Positions 8,221 through 16,980 of a stretch of DNA of 64,000 bases are shown piece after piece. Source of the DNA: Bacillota bacterium (lineage in GTDB: Bacteria; Bacillota; Desulfotomaculia; Desulfotomaculales; VENG01); the NCBI GenBank assembly GCA_009711705.1, contig VENG01000033.1:1-64000 (forward strand), given 5' to 3'. The notes below the pieces were generated by a model. It did no database searches. It saw only the letters and a list, made by a program, of their open reading frames with translations, and was not told the origin of the DNA. The position numbers and the translations under genes were made by a program. The stretch's first letter is position 1. Every line of letters starts with the position of its first letter.

Positions 8221-9123
8221 TTAACAACCCACCTGGTATCTCCCCGGCCCCCTAAAGACCTCTTTTAAGTGCCATTCCATGTATAAATCTTGGGGCTGGT
8301 AGCCGGGATGTACGGGGTTGCGAATTTGTTGGCCATGGTATCTCATCAACCATTCCTCAAGTCCATTGGTGCCATGGGCATCCTGTGAAACAATTAATTC
8401 CCTCGTAGGGGCTATGGTAAAGACTCCTCTGTCAAAGAGCTTGTGGTGCATGGCACACAGCGCTACACCATTTTCTTCCCGGTCAGGCCCGCCGGCCTGG
8501 TGCCACTTAATATGCGCTGCTTCGACGGCCACGAAATTATTGCCTAACATGACATTAAATCCACACACCGCACAACTATACTCGTAAGCCCTTAATATCC
8601 TTTCTCTAAACCTGGGGTCCCTTCGTTTGGCAGGGTCACGTTTATTATTATGGCCTTCGGGTTCAATGACAATCTTAAGCCCTACGGATTCAAGGATATC
8701 TGCATGGATTGTCTCGGGGAAATGTTTGTTTAAGACAATTTGCGCAATCTCCCGCATTAGGTTCTTGTCCTTACTTAATAATGAATAAACTTCATCACTA
8801 AAACCTCCGGCCACCTCATTGTCCAGTAGCCATCTGTCCTTAATATGGACAAGACCGGGGTCAACATTTAGGTTCCAGATGCCGTCATTAGTTAACCGCA
8901 CAAAAGGATGTTCCGAGTGGTAGGATTGTCTATGCGGGCCAAATTCCTTTAACAGATACTTGAGCCTGCCCTTTACATCCTGGTAGGATAAAAGCCTTGC
9001 GCCATTATTCTGTAACTGGCCCAGGGCGTACAGAATTAAAAGGGGTTTGTGCGGTGCCCTTTGGTCTCCCCTTTTCCAGATACTCAACTTTTTTATTCTT
9101 TCTTTTAACTCCGCCGCATTCAT
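8221..9123 (-). CDS. Phosphorothioate-DNA-binding HNH restriction endonuclease
   Basis: About 300 residues in two parts. The N-terminal domain (IWKRGDQRAPHKPLLILYAL, then FGPHRQSYHSEHPFVRL) matches the sulfur-binding domain of type IV enzymes such as ScoMcrA/SprMcrA, which bind DNA carrying dnd phosphorothioate modification. The C-terminal domain is an HNH nuclease: CAVCG, then EAAHIKWHQAGGPD, then CAMHHKLFDRG, giving the zinc cysteines and catalytic histidines. It would cut incoming phosphorothioated DNA. No dnd modification genes are in the window, as expected for a type IV enzyme. The start is uncertain: ATG 9123 or GTG 9150. It borders an IS21 relic. Confidence 0.85.
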   Translation of the reverse strand: MNAAELKERIKKLSIWKRGDQRAPHKPLLILYALGQLQNNGARLLSYQDVKGRLKYLLKEFGPHRQSYHSEHPFVRLTNDGIWNLNVDPGLVHIKDRWLLDNEVAGGFSDEVYSLLSKDKNLMREIAQIVLNKHFPETIHADILESVGLKIVIEPEGHNNKRDPAKRRDPRFRERILRAYEYSCAVCGFNVMLGNNFVAVEAAHIKWHQAGGPDREENGVALCAMHHKLFDRGVFTIAPTRELIVSQDAHGTNGLEEWLMRYHGQQIRNPVHPGYQPQDLYMEWHLKEVFRGPGRYQVGC

Positions 9124-9185
9124 AATAGTCATCGCCTTAATGGTAAGCACTACTGGATATCTCTTCTATCACCGCAGTATACGTA

Positions 9186-9386
9186 TTAATTAACGTTGTT
9201 TTTCACCCATTCTTTTAATTCAGGGTTATCCTCATCAGAGATTAATTTTGGCTTAAATCCTCCTGTTTCAATTAAGTAAATACCATCTGAGGATTTCACC
9301 GCGTAAATAGATTCAAAAGGGGCCTTTATGATTTTCCCAATGCTGTCTTCTTTTTCTTCAAAGAATTCCTTTATCTGTAAAAACAA
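9186..9386 (-). CDS. Small protein truncated at a repeat, unknown
   Basis: A 66-residue reading frame (IKEFFEEKEDSIGK... to KEWVKNNVN). The only start is a TTG at 9386, immediately next to a dispersed repeat (9388-9417), with no ribosome site. The protein probably began further upstream and lost its N-terminus when the repeat arrived. The remaining part looks like a small alpha/beta fold with acidic ends. No family recognised. Confidence 0.45.
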   Translation of the reverse strand: MFLQIKEFFEEKEDSIGKIIKAPFESIYAVKSSDGIYLIETGGFKPKLISDEDNPELKEWVKNNVN

Positions 9387-9387
9387 G

Positions 9388-9417
9388 TGGGGTCAGGCTT
9401 GAATAATTCACTTATCC
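9388..9417 (+). repeat. GGGGTCAGGCTTGAAT-family repeat, copy 1
   Basis: GGGGTCAGGCTTGAAT, one variable base, then ATTCACTTAT. A second near-identical copy is at 47584. Both are in the same sense. Confidence 0.65.
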
Positions 9418-9476
9418 CTTCCTCAAAGCTCCAAACAGCCACTGGAATGGTTCGAGCAGGGAATTAATGGCTCGGT

Positions 9477-10106
9477 TTACATCTTTAACTCTTTGATTTT
9501 GTTTTCGACCTCTTGCCTGAGCTTTATTGTTTTTAATAATCTTTCTCCGGCCCTCCTGGAATGCTTTAATGCTTCGCTATCTTTTAAGGCTTCACCGGCT
9601 TTAAAAAGCCTAAGGATTTTAACCGTATCTACCACCCTGTACCCCAGGGCTTCCAATGGTTTGGACATTGCTTCAGGGGTAAAGCCCATATCCTTTTCGT
9701 CTTGCTGCTCACAAACCGCTATTACAGCAGCATATTTGCCTCCCAATGCCTCATTAACACTCAGCCAGCAGGAACGATCATCTTCGGCAAAAACTTCAAA
9801 ACAATAGCACCTATCAATAAAGGCTTTCATATCGGCCGATATGTTGTAAAAATAGGTGGGCGACCCTAAAATAACTCCATCTGCCTCCCAAAGAAGGGGA
9901 TATATTTTTTGCATATCATCGTTGATTATGCACTTAAAAGTCTCTTTGCAACCTTCACAACCTGTACAATCTTGTATAGTATAATCGCTTAAAAAAATTA
10001 ATTCTGTTTCTGCACCTTCATTTTTAGCAACTTGGATAGCCTCCTGCACTAGACAAGAAGTATTACCCTTTTTTCTTTTACTACCAACAACGCCTAAAAT
10101 TTTCAC
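9477..10106 (-). CDS. Iron-sulfur flavoprotein / NADPH-dependent FMN reductase
   Basis: A 209-residue flavodoxin-fold protein. N-terminal ILGVVGSKRKKGNT is the FMN phosphate loop. CTGCEGCKETFKC gives the compact C-x2-C-x2-C-x5-C motif that holds a 4Fe-4S cluster in archaeal and clostridial iron-sulfur flavoproteins. GSPTYFYNISADMKAFIDR is the conserved flavin-contact segment. Such proteins pass electrons from ferredoxin to O2, peroxide or other acceptors in anaerobes. The start is GTG at 10106, 9 nt after GGAGG; an upstream in-frame ATG is ignored. It is divergent from nothing and lies in the same direction as the nitroreductase upstream, so co-transcription is possible. Confidence 0.85.
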   Translation of the reverse strand: MKILGVVGSKRKKGNTSCLVQEAIQVAKNEGAETELIFLSDYTIQDCTGCEGCKETFKCIINDDMQKIYPLLWEADGVILGSPTYFYNISADMKAFIDRCYCFEVFAEDDRSCWLSVNEALGGKYAAVIAVCEQQDEKDMGFTPEAMSKPLEALGYRVVDTVKILRLFKAGEALKDSEALKHSRRAGERLLKTIKLRQEVENKIKELKM

Positions 10107-10216
10107 TATAACTAACCTCCAGGAAAGAGTTCTAAATATCTTATAACTTTTGCCCTGTTGCATGTTTATGTAGTAGCGGCACGCTAATACTATCCCCTAT
10201 ACTATCTCGTAAAACC

Positions 10217-11041
10217 CTACCGCCACGATACAACAGGTTCGTTACGCACCGGTATGCGATGATAGCTATACATGGGGTGGCCAACCAGTAAAGCTCCGAA
10301 GCACTGGTGCCCTTCGGGCAAACCTAGAACCTCTATCACCGGGGGATAAACAGAGGCGGCCGCTTGTACATAGCCTGCCCAGCATGCACCCAGCCCCATG
10401 GAATAGGCAGCCAGTTCCACGTAGTTTAAGCCAATGGCGCAGTCCGCCTGGGCAGTAGGTATAATTTTCGGAGCATGAGCCACGATTACGTGTGGCGCTC
10501 CGCGGCAGATTCTATCCTGTCCCCTTTCGCATGAGGCGACGATGGCGTCCATATTGGCGGCGCGGGCTAGCTCAGGTTTTTCTTTAAGCATAAAGCGCAT
10601 CCAGTCAACCACTAGTTCCGCCAGGCGATTTACCTTATCCGAATCCTCTATAACAAGCCAGTTTACCGGCTGTTTGTTACTCCCCGATGGGGCATAGCGG
10701 CCAATATCGATCAGCTTTGCCAAGACATCACGTTCTACCGGCTGTTTTTTGTAACTGCGGATTGACCGCCGCGAAGCTAAAAGATGGATAGTCTGGTCCG
10801 GGCCGGGGAGCATATCTTTTTGCACGTGGGTGCTGTTCTGGGGGCTCATGGTTTTCAGGGCCAGTGCTCCCTGGGGGCACACGGCAACACAATGGCCGCA
10901 GTTAATGCAATAATCTTCGCTACCTTCAACAGGTGTCGGGTTATTGTCCTCTCCGGCCATGCTTATAATTCCTGCCGGGCATTCCGACGCGCATATTCCG
11001 TCACGCTTACACTTGTTAGAGTCAACAGTAAAAAGAGTCAC
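10217..11041 (-). CDS. Ferredoxin-domain nitroreductase
   Basis: A 274-residue fusion. Residues 1-60 are a bacterial ferredoxin module: CKRDGICASECP at 11-22, where an Asp stands at the second-cysteine position as is usual in this group, and CINCGHCVAVCP with all four cysteines. Residues 85-274 are an FMN nitroreductase with RRSIRSYKKQPV, YAPSGSNKQPVNW and the C-terminal LGLPEGHQCFGALLVGHP. It probably feeds ferredoxin electrons to a nitro- or quinone-type acceptor. Start GTG 11041 follows AAGGAAGGTG. A nearly identical but deleted fragment of this gene sits at 34376-34530. Confidence 0.88.
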   Translation of the reverse strand: MTLFTVDSNKCKRDGICASECPAGIISMAGEDNNPTPVEGSEDYCINCGHCVAVCPQGALALKTMSPQNSTHVQKDMLPGPDQTIHLLASRRSIRSYKKQPVERDVLAKLIDIGRYAPSGSNKQPVNWLVIEDSDKVNRLAELVVDWMRFMLKEKPELARAANMDAIVASCERGQDRICRGAPHVIVAHAPKIIPTAQADCAIGLNYVELAAYSMGLGACWAGYVQAAASVYPPVIEVLGLPEGHQCFGALLVGHPMYSYHRIPVRNEPVVSWR

Positions 11042-11172
11042 TGAGCACCTTCCTTTCTGGCTTTAAAATTTATACCCTTGAAAACTTTTTAAATATAATG
11101 CACTGCCTTCTCTACTCCTTTGCGCCACTCCTTCTATGTTAACCAGTTAGATGCCTCAGTTGATCTACTTTT

Positions 11173-11745
11173 CTATGGCCCAACAAAAAAAATATTTTTA
11201 TAACGTAAAAAGAATATACGACAGGCCTTGACCCATAAACAAGAATACAGAAAACAAAATCCATAAATAAAAAGTATATTAGTCATTATAATATCTCCCT
11301 GGGCTACCGGGCCCAAAACGGGAAACCTGAGCCCGTATAAAAGAAGGATTATGCCTGCAAATAAAAACAATGAAGTTATAACATATACGGACGGCCTTTT
11401 CCTCAGGGTTAAAAACGCCACGCCTAACCCTATGCCCAGTGGTCCGGTGGTAAACGCGAATATGATTAATTCTGCGGGTTGCAAAAAAAAGAGCAGCACG
11501 CACGCCAACAAATAAGTTTTAATGCCACAGCGCAGGGAAAAAACAGAGGCTATTACCACTGGCACCGTGGACATGGCGCTGACCAGATAACCCACGCCGG
11601 GAAAAAAGCCACCGGCAGATTGCAGTATAGCCGCTAGTACGCAAAGCTGGGCCGCAAGCACCATTTCCCTTTGAGTGCTATATTCCCGGATAAAACGTTG
11701 GTGAATTTCCCTGGCATTTATCGTAATATCCTCCAGCAAGAACAT
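11173..11745 (-). CDS. Polytopic membrane protein (DUF2232/YybS-like)
   Basis: A 190-residue membrane protein with about five hydrophobic segments after a polar N-terminus of about 30 residues. The second segment region (FFPGVGYLVSAMSTVPVVIAS) and the LGIGLGVAF stretch resemble the N-terminal part of YybS/DUF2232 proteins, which are usually about 300 residues, so this is a short or divergent member. It lies just upstream of the nitroreductase on the same strand and 27 nt downstream of the propeller gene. Function unknown. Confidence 0.6.
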   Translation of the reverse strand: MFLLEDITINAREIHQRFIREYSTQREMVLAAQLCVLAAILQSAGGFFPGVGYLVSAMSTVPVVIASVFSLRCGIKTYLLACVLLFFLQPAELIIFAFTTGPLGIGLGVAFLTLRKRPSVYVITSLFLFAGIILLLYGLRFPVLGPVAQGDIIMTNILFIYGFCFLYSCLWVKACRIFFLRYKNIFFVGP

Positions 11746-11772
11746 TAAATTGTCCCCTTATTTATTGGTTTA

Positions 11773-13149
11773 TTAAACCCTGGCAACTTTCCACAGAGAC
11801 CCGGTGCGGGACCACGGAATAATTGCGCCCCTGTTTGCTTCCATAACACCAAAATCAACAATGTACAGGTTTTCTCCCCGGGGATCAAACTTTACATCTA
11901 CCGGCCGGGCGGGACCTGTGCCCTCCGGCCCCGGATTATTGTTTACAAGGAAGTCGTGTACTTGGCCATTAAGCGGGTTAACTCGGACAACCTTGAATCC
12001 CGGCGTTCCATGTGGGTGTCCCGTAATGGGGGCAGCAGAGCCAAACTGTGCTGCAAAAGCCTGGTTAGGATATCCGAAATAAGGGTTTGTTGAAAAGTCA
12101 AATTTCATCGTTGCTGAATGGTGTGCAAACTGCAATACCGGTTTTCCAGCCAGGGGGGGATGGTATTTCAATACAAATTGATGGGGTGGCTTCCCTTGTG
12201 GGCTGAACTTGGGGTTGGTTATTGGCTCTCCGCCAACAAAATCCGGCCATCCATACCATCCTCCAGGAGTAACCTCCCACATGGGATCCAGCGAATTCGT
12301 AACTGGGCGGCTGCCCCGGGCATCGTACCCCTGGTCGATAGCATAAAATCTCCCGGCAGGTGAAAAGCCGAGGCCGAAGGGGTTTCTGAAGCCATCTGCA
12401 AAAGGCGCCAACCCCGAGCCGTCGGGAGCACACCGGTAGATAACTCCGTTGCAATAAAGCTCACCTTTGATAACTTCACCCGGATAACTTGTTGTGCCAA
12501 AAGGCTTGAATGCTCCGGTTTCGATAATTTTAACTTCTCCTTCCGCCAATGCGAAAGGATCAATACTCTTAAAGTTGACGCCCCTTAAAACAATATCGCG
12601 GCACGGCACATCATGCTGGTTGGGCAGGTCGGGAAGCCATCCGTAAAAGAAATTATCTATACCGATAACGGCCGAGTTTGTAAATGTACCCACACCAAAA
12701 TACATCATTTTGTCCGGGCCAAAAACTATTTCAGTAGTAAAATGGTCCCCTCCGGAGCGTAACCCCCTAACAAGTTCATCCTTGCGACCATCCTGGGTAA
12801 CCCGAAAGATTCGCCCGGGAAAAGCTCCTTCGGCCACGTAAAAATATCCCTTATGCCACCTAATGCTGGTCATCGGGCCACGGAAACCCCTGGCCACCTC
12901 TTTGACCCGACCACCTGGACTGACCGCCAGGATGCGCCCCTGCCCATCGGCTTTAGCGGGCCCGTAAGAATAACCTGCCTCACCAACATAGATATTGCCG
13001 GTGTTGTCGAAGGTTACACTGGTCGGGTAAGTCAATCCAGTTACAACAGGCTCCAACCGGTAGCCGCTCTGAAGAGAAAAATCCCCGGGCCGGACAGGCA
13101 CCCGCCCGGAATAGTAACAGGGATTATATAATCGCTCATTCGAACCCAT
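11773..13149 (-). CDS. PQQ-dependent sugar dehydrogenase-like beta-propeller
   Basis: A 458-residue six-bladed propeller of the soluble glucose/sorbosone dehydrogenase family. Repeated blade motifs are visible: GLTYPTSVTFDNTGNIYVGE, GFRGPMTSIRWHKGYFYVAE, DGFRNPFGLGFSPAGRFYAI, WEVTPGGWYGWPDFVGGEP and PVDVKFDPRGENLYIVDFG. Family members oxidise sugars or aldehydes, often with PQQ and calcium. No signal peptide is visible here, although the family is normally exported, and no PQQ synthesis genes are present, so the catalytic role is uncertain. Start ATG 13149 has GGAGG 7 nt upstream. Monocistronic, or leading the membrane-protein gene 27 nt downstream. Confidence 0.8.
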   Translation of the reverse strand: MGSNERLYNPCYYSGRVPVRPGDFSLQSGYRLEPVVTGLTYPTSVTFDNTGNIYVGEAGYSYGPAKADGQGRILAVSPGGRVKEVARGFRGPMTSIRWHKGYFYVAEGAFPGRIFRVTQDGRKDELVRGLRSGGDHFTTEIVFGPDKMMYFGVGTFTNSAVIGIDNFFYGWLPDLPNQHDVPCRDIVLRGVNFKSIDPFALAEGEVKIIETGAFKPFGTTSYPGEVIKGELYCNGVIYRCAPDGSGLAPFADGFRNPFGLGFSPAGRFYAIDQGYDARGSRPVTNSLDPMWEVTPGGWYGWPDFVGGEPITNPKFSPQGKPPHQFVLKYHPPLAGKPVLQFAHHSATMKFDFSTNPYFGYPNQAFAAQFGSAAPITGHPHGTPGFKVVRVNPLNGQVHDFLVNNNPGPEGTGPARPVDVKFDPRGENLYIVDFGVMEANRGAIIPWSRTGSLWKVARV

Positions 13150-13221
13150 CCCTATCCCTCCAATAAAATAATAATGATACATATTATGTAACTTTATGGC
13201 TCAAGTGACTATTGTAGCTTT

Positions 13222-13263
13222 CATAAAAAACCACCCCTTGAAGAATATCCCCAGGGGTGGTTT
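13222..13263 (-). terminator. Rho-independent terminator
   Basis: 11-bp stem AAACCACCCCT (13228-13238) / AGGGGTGGTTT (13253-13263). Read on the minus strand the stem is followed by TTTTTT. It ends the transcript of the small membrane protein at 13328. Confidence 0.8.
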
Positions 13264-13327
13264 CTGAAGTTATTTAATTTTCTTAATATCAGACCTTACA
13301 TATCATTTAAAGGTGATGGTTATTACC

Positions 13328-13612
13328 CTAGCTTGGGTATTTTCTGGCAATATAGTCTTTTACATTAAGATGCAGTACTATGATTCCAACCAGCAATGCA
13401 CCTTCCCAGGAAAGGAAAAACACTCTTATATCATTTAGCAGACCTAATAATCCACGCCCCAGTTCATAAAATATAATAAAAATAATAGAAGGTGGCTGTT
13501 GCATAGAGTGAGAGAGAGTTTCAAAAATCATTTCGAGTCTTGATTCGGATAAAGAAAAAAGAATAAATAAAACTAACACAGCAATAGCCCTATTTTTAGT
13601 TATTTTTTTCAT
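13328..13612 (-). CDS. Small membrane protein, unknown
   Basis: A 94-residue protein with a good ribosome site (GAGGGGAG) before ATG. It has a hydrophobic N-terminal segment (AIAVLVLFILFSL), a central amphipathic stretch with FIIFYELGRGLLGLL, and a final membrane helix (GALLVGIIVLHL) with a basic tail (RKYPS). It lies between a DNA glycosylase upstream and a strong terminator downstream. No family recognised. Confidence 0.6.
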   Translation of the reverse strand: MKKITKNRAIAVLVLFILFSLSESRLEMIFETLSHSMQQPPSIIFIIFYELGRGLLGLLNDIRVFFLSWEGALLVGIIVLHLNVKDYIARKYPS

Positions 13613-13693
13613 GCTTTTTCACTCCCCTCATTGATACTACGATAATATGAAACTGAAAATTTAAGATCCTTTTTTACGCCGGGGTAGCAAGAG

Positions 13694-14320
13694 CTACTTT
13701 ATATACTTTTGGTCTAAGGCCGACCATAAATAAAGAGATGCCACCGAACGGTATGGCTTCCATTTATTACTTAATTCTTCAATTTCTTCGATCACGGGTA
13801 TGGAAGCTAAACTATAAAGAGATTTTATTGCCCTTTTCAAACCAACATCATTTAACGAAAAGACATCAAGTCTGCCTAAAGAAAATATTAGAAACATCTC
13901 AGCAGTCCACCGGCCAACTCCTTTAACTCGCGTAAGCTGCCGTATGACCTGTTCGTCTTCCATGTTTTCAAGCTCTTTGAAGTTAATTTCTTCCGATAAA
14001 ATTTTTTGGGTTAAATCCTTTATATATATTAATTTTGGTTTGGAAATCCCTGTCTCCCTGATAACATCATCTTCCAGCACGTTAATAGAGGCTGGATTAA
14101 TGGTTTCACAGAGGCTATTAAACCTGCCCCAGATTGTTTTTGCGGCTTTAACGGAGATTTGTTGGCCAACGATAATTCTTATTAAGGATTTATAATAATC
14201 AGTTCTCAAAACTAGAGTATAATCGCCAATCATATCTATTAAAGCCGCTAGTTCAGGATCCATTGTTTGAAGTTTTACAGCCTCAGTGCCATTTTTTGTA
14301 AAGACTATGCTTTTTTTCAT
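13694..14320 (-). CDS. DNA-3-methyladenine glycosylase II (AlkA-like)
   Basis: A 208-residue HhH-GPD glycosylase that removes alkylated bases from DNA. Landmarks are the IIVGQQISVKAAKTIW helix (residues 49-64), the helix-hairpin-helix around LTRVKGVGRWTAEMFLIFS (129-147), and RLDVFSLNDVGLKRAI, where D158 aligns with the catalytic aspartate of AlkA. The WKPYRSVASLYLW segment near the C-terminus is also typical. It lacks the N-terminal TBP-like domain of E. coli AlkA, as most Gram-positive short forms do. It is divergently transcribed from the DUF1848 gene. Confidence 0.88.
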   Translation of the reverse strand: MKKSIVFTKNGTEAVKLQTMDPELAALIDMIGDYTLVLRTDYYKSLIRIIVGQQISVKAAKTIWGRFNSLCETINPASINVLEDDVIRETGISKPKLIYIKDLTQKILSEEINFKELENMEDEQVIRQLTRVKGVGRWTAEMFLIFSLGRLDVFSLNDVGLKRAIKSLYSLASIPVIEEIEELSNKWKPYRSVASLYLWSALDQKYIK

Positions 14321-14471
14321 AATTCACGACCTGTCCGTACTTTTTTTAAAGCTGTTTCTTACAATTTCTGCTTAATTCATGTAACACCTTCTGGATTTTG
14401 TTGATTTTAAAGTCGTTAAACTTTTTGGTAGAATTGAATGACTCACCTAAACCTGTATTGGAGGTAACTCT

Positions 14472-15245
14472 TTGAAAAAAGTAGTGAGCATGTCCCGGCG
14501 AACCGATATGCGATGGCATGCAAATGAACTAATACAAATTTTGCAAAAAAAGTACCCGCCGGAGCGAGTGCATACCATCATTTGCTGGACAAAATTTCCG
14601 GATGCAATTTTCACACCCCCATTCAGGGACGTTTTAAAACATTACGATCAAATCTATGTACAGCTTACCATCACCGGTTTTGGAGGGTCACCCATCGAGC
14701 CTAATGTACCTCACTGGCGAACAGCCATGGAGCAAATACCGGAACTTATAAAATTTGCCGGTAGCCCCGCCCGCATCCGCCTCCGACCCGACCCCCTGGT
14801 AGCTCTCAAAAGAGGTTCCCGGGTTATATCAAATATTGAATTGGTAGAGCCTATAATTGCCAGGGCAGCACAATTGGGTATTGAAAAATTTTCCACGTCC
14901 TTCATGGAAGAATACCCCAAGGTTAAAAAAAGGCTTTATAGGCATGGATTTGAAATCATAAGTATCCCCCAGGATAAGCGAGAAAAGATAATCAACCAAT
15001 ATAATGAAATCGCTGCTGGTTTTTCCGGCCATGTATATCCTTGTTGTGTACCGGGATTCAGCCCTTCCGCATGTATTGACGGTCAGCTGCTGATCAAACT
15101 TCACCCCCGGAGCGAGCCGTGCAGCACTAAACGGGCGAAAGGCCAGCGAAGGCATTGTGAATGCATCGAAAGCGTGGATATCGGCTGGTATACCATGAAA
15201 TGCAAGTCAGGATGCCTTTATTGTTATGCTAACACCGAGGGCTGA
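14472..15245 (+). CDS. DUF1848 protein, Cys-rich C-terminus
   Basis: A 257-residue protein of the DUF1848 family. The N-terminal signature VVSMSRRTDMRWHANE and the WTKFPDAIFTPP segment are conserved, and the middle resembles a TIM-barrel (YVQLTITGFG, RIRLRPDPLV). The C-terminus carries many cysteines (PCCVPGFSPSACIDG, HCECIESVDIGWY, CKSGCLYCYAN) that probably bind an iron-sulfur cluster or zinc; the final C-x3-C-x2-C recalls radical-SAM clusters, but this is unproven. The start is TTG, 7 nt after GGAGG. Function unknown; the divergent neighbour is a DNA repair enzyme. Confidence 0.82.
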   Translation: MKKVVSMSRRTDMRWHANELIQILQKKYPPERVHTIICWTKFPDAIFTPPFRDVLKHYDQIYVQLTITGFGGSPIEPNVPHWRTAMEQIPELIKFAGSPARIRLRPDPLVALKRGSRVISNIELVEPIIARAAQLGIEKFSTSFMEEYPKVKKRLYRHGFEIISIPQDKREKIINQYNEIAAGFSGHVYPCCVPGFSPSACIDGQLLIKLHPRSEPCSTKRAKGQRRHCECIESVDIGWYTMKCKSGCLYCYANTEG

Positions 15246-15258
15246 AGTATCAGGTAAC

Positions 15259-15370
15259 TTAGCAGGCTCCTACTATGTCTAAAAAACTTTTAAAATCTGC
15301 AGTCTTTTCTTTAATGTTTGTTGCAAGTTCTTCCTTTAGGTCAAACAGCTCTTGACTTGGTCCAACCAGG
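15259..15370 (-). pseudogene. C-terminal gene fragment cut at a repeat
   Basis: The minus strand is open and protein-like over about 36 codons (LVGPSQELFDLKEELATNIK ... FLDIVGAC, stop at 15259) with no start codon. It begins at the left edge of the CCACGGGGACGGT-type palindrome at 15371. It looks like the tail of a gene whose front was lost where the repeat sits. Family not recognised. Confidence 0.35.
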
Positions 15371-15393
15371 GGAAGCACGGGGACGGTGCTTCC
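15371..15393 (+). repeat. CCACGGGGACGGT-family repeat, copy 3
   Basis: Perfect 8-bp arms GGAAGCAC (15371-15378) / GTGCTTCC (15386-15393) around GGGGACG. The arms are unrelated to those of other copies but still pair, so the structure is conserved over sequence. Confidence 0.75.
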
Positions 15394-15419
15394 CTCTTTC
15401 AAGGCAAGTGACGAAAACT

Positions 15420-16670
15420 TTATTCGTAAATCTTTTCGTCTACAGCTTCTGCTTCAGGTGAATCCATCTCATAATTCCGCGCCTGGCGGGCTTTCAAGTT
15501 GTAATGGTATTCCCTGTACCATTCATGGGCCGTTATCATGGACATTACTTCATTGGTCCCGGTCCAGATAGAAGCCAGACCGAGATCACGCACAATACGC
15601 TCTACCGGAAATACATTGGTATAACCTATTCCGCCCATTACCTGCATGGCGTTCCGGGCAACTTTTTGGCATGATGCAGTGACAAATTTTTTGGTCTCGC
15701 TTACCATGCGCCGTACGTAATTCATGTCCTCTTGAGCATCCACGGCACAACTGGTGGTATAAACCATCGAGCGCGCTGCATCCAGTAGAGATGCAGCCTC
15801 AGCTACTTGAAAACTAACTCCCTGGAACTGGTTGATAATCTGGCCGAACGCCTTACGACGAGAACTGTACTGGGTGGCCACTTCCAGCGCCGGGCGTGCG
15901 GCGCCAATGGTCATGGCAGCGGTACCGAGACGCTCGGGGACCATCATTGTGTTAAATACGGGATATGCACCATTTAGCTTACCCACAATATTTTCCTTAG
16001 GTACTTTGGCATCTTTGAAAACAATACGTCCGGTCCCACCACCGCGACAGCCCATGAGGCCGTATAAGTATTCCACTTCCACTCCCGGTTGGCGGTCAAC
16101 AATTAAACAAGAAAGTGCATTGTGGGGATGAGTTTTGGAATTAAAATCAGTGCGAGCATAAACAAGGAAAAAGTCCGCACCTTCAGCACCCACTATGAAA
16201 CGCTTCTGGCCGTTAACCAGAAAGTAGTCACCCTTGTCTTCGGCAGTGGTTGTAGTTCCGAAAAAGTCTGAACCCCCACGGGGCTCAGTTAAGCATTCAG
16301 CGGCAAACAATTCTCCCGCCAGCAAAGGCTTGACGTATTTTTCCTTTTGCTCGTCGGTTCCGTGCAAGATGATTGCGTCACAAACCAGCTCAGCTCCTAC
16401 ACCAAAGACACAGGCAAATATATAGCCCAGAGTCCCCACCTCTTCCATAAGCATGGTGGTGGTTACCCAGTCCATTTCCCTTCCACCCCACTCTCGGGGA
16501 TAACGACATCCCAACAGGTTGCGCCGGCCGGCTTCCTGTAAAAATTCTTTGGGAAAACGAATTTTATCCTGATCCATATCTATAATCATTTCACGAGGAA
16601 CCCATTTTACCAAGTCCCTTGCTTCTTTACGAATTTTTTTCTGTTCTTCAGTAAGCAAATAATCAAACAT
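15420..16670 (-). CDS. Acyl-CoA dehydrogenase
   Basis: A 416-residue FAD enzyme that makes the 2,3-double bond in acyl-CoAs and passes electrons to ETF. The ACAD fold is clear: N-terminal helical domain, AECLTEPRGGSDFFGTTTTA (FAD-binding beta domain), and the C-terminal MQVMGGIGYTNVFPVERIVRD with IWTGTNEVM carrying the glutamate in the catalytic-base position. Start ATG 16670 lies 6 nt after AGGGAGTG. It is transcribed away from the beta-oxidation operon that begins at 17050, with about 380 bp between them, and may share its physiology. Confidence 0.9.
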   Translation of the reverse strand: MFDYLLTEEQKKIRKEARDLVKWVPREMIIDMDQDKIRFPKEFLQEAGRRNLLGCRYPREWGGREMDWVTTTMLMEEVGTLGYIFACVFGVGAELVCDAIILHGTDEQKEKYVKPLLAGELFAAECLTEPRGGSDFFGTTTTAEDKGDYFLVNGQKRFIVGAEGADFFLVYARTDFNSKTHPHNALSCLIVDRQPGVEVEYLYGLMGCRGGGTGRIVFKDAKVPKENIVGKLNGAYPVFNTMMVPERLGTAAMTIGAARPALEVATQYSSRRKAFGQIINQFQGVSFQVAEAASLLDAARSMVYTTSCAVDAQEDMNYVRRMVSETKKFVTASCQKVARNAMQVMGGIGYTNVFPVERIVRDLGLASIWTGTNEVMSMITAHEWYREYHYNLKARQARNYEMDSPEAEAVDEKIYE

Positions 16671-16908
16671 AATTAACACTCCCTGATAAAATATAAACAA
16701 TTAGTGAATGATTGCTTATTCTTTTTGTCACACCTACTTCTTCCATGTTTAACAGTCTCTTCCCTGCAAAATTCGGATTTTTCGCACAAGGAATTATCCT
16801 TTCCCTGCAACATACTCACTGTTTACCATTAAGGCTTTGCGTCACAAATACGGGCTAGGAGCTATATAGGGTAGTTCTTCACACGGATCTGTACGGGGCG
16901 TTGTTGTC

Positions 16909-16931
16909 AAGTGTAAAGTATGTACACTTTA
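16909..16931. promoter_or_regulatory. Candidate activator site upstream of sigma-54 promoter
   Basis: Overlapping inverted repeats AAGTGT (16909-16914) / ACACTT (16924-16929) and TAAAGT (16914-16919) / ACTTTA (16926-16931), about 50-70 bp upstream of the sigma-54 promoter. The position suits an enhancer-type site for the activator encoded at 25272. This is inference. Confidence 0.4.
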
Positions 16932-16980
16932 AAACCTCTGTTTAAAAGGGCCAAAGATCGGTTGGAAGCTATCCTTCCTT

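Noticed and set aside
12098-12563. Several antisense ORFs inside the sugar-dehydrogenase-like gene
   Set aside because: Shadows of the clear beta-propeller frame; GC-rich third positions create long open antisense frames here.
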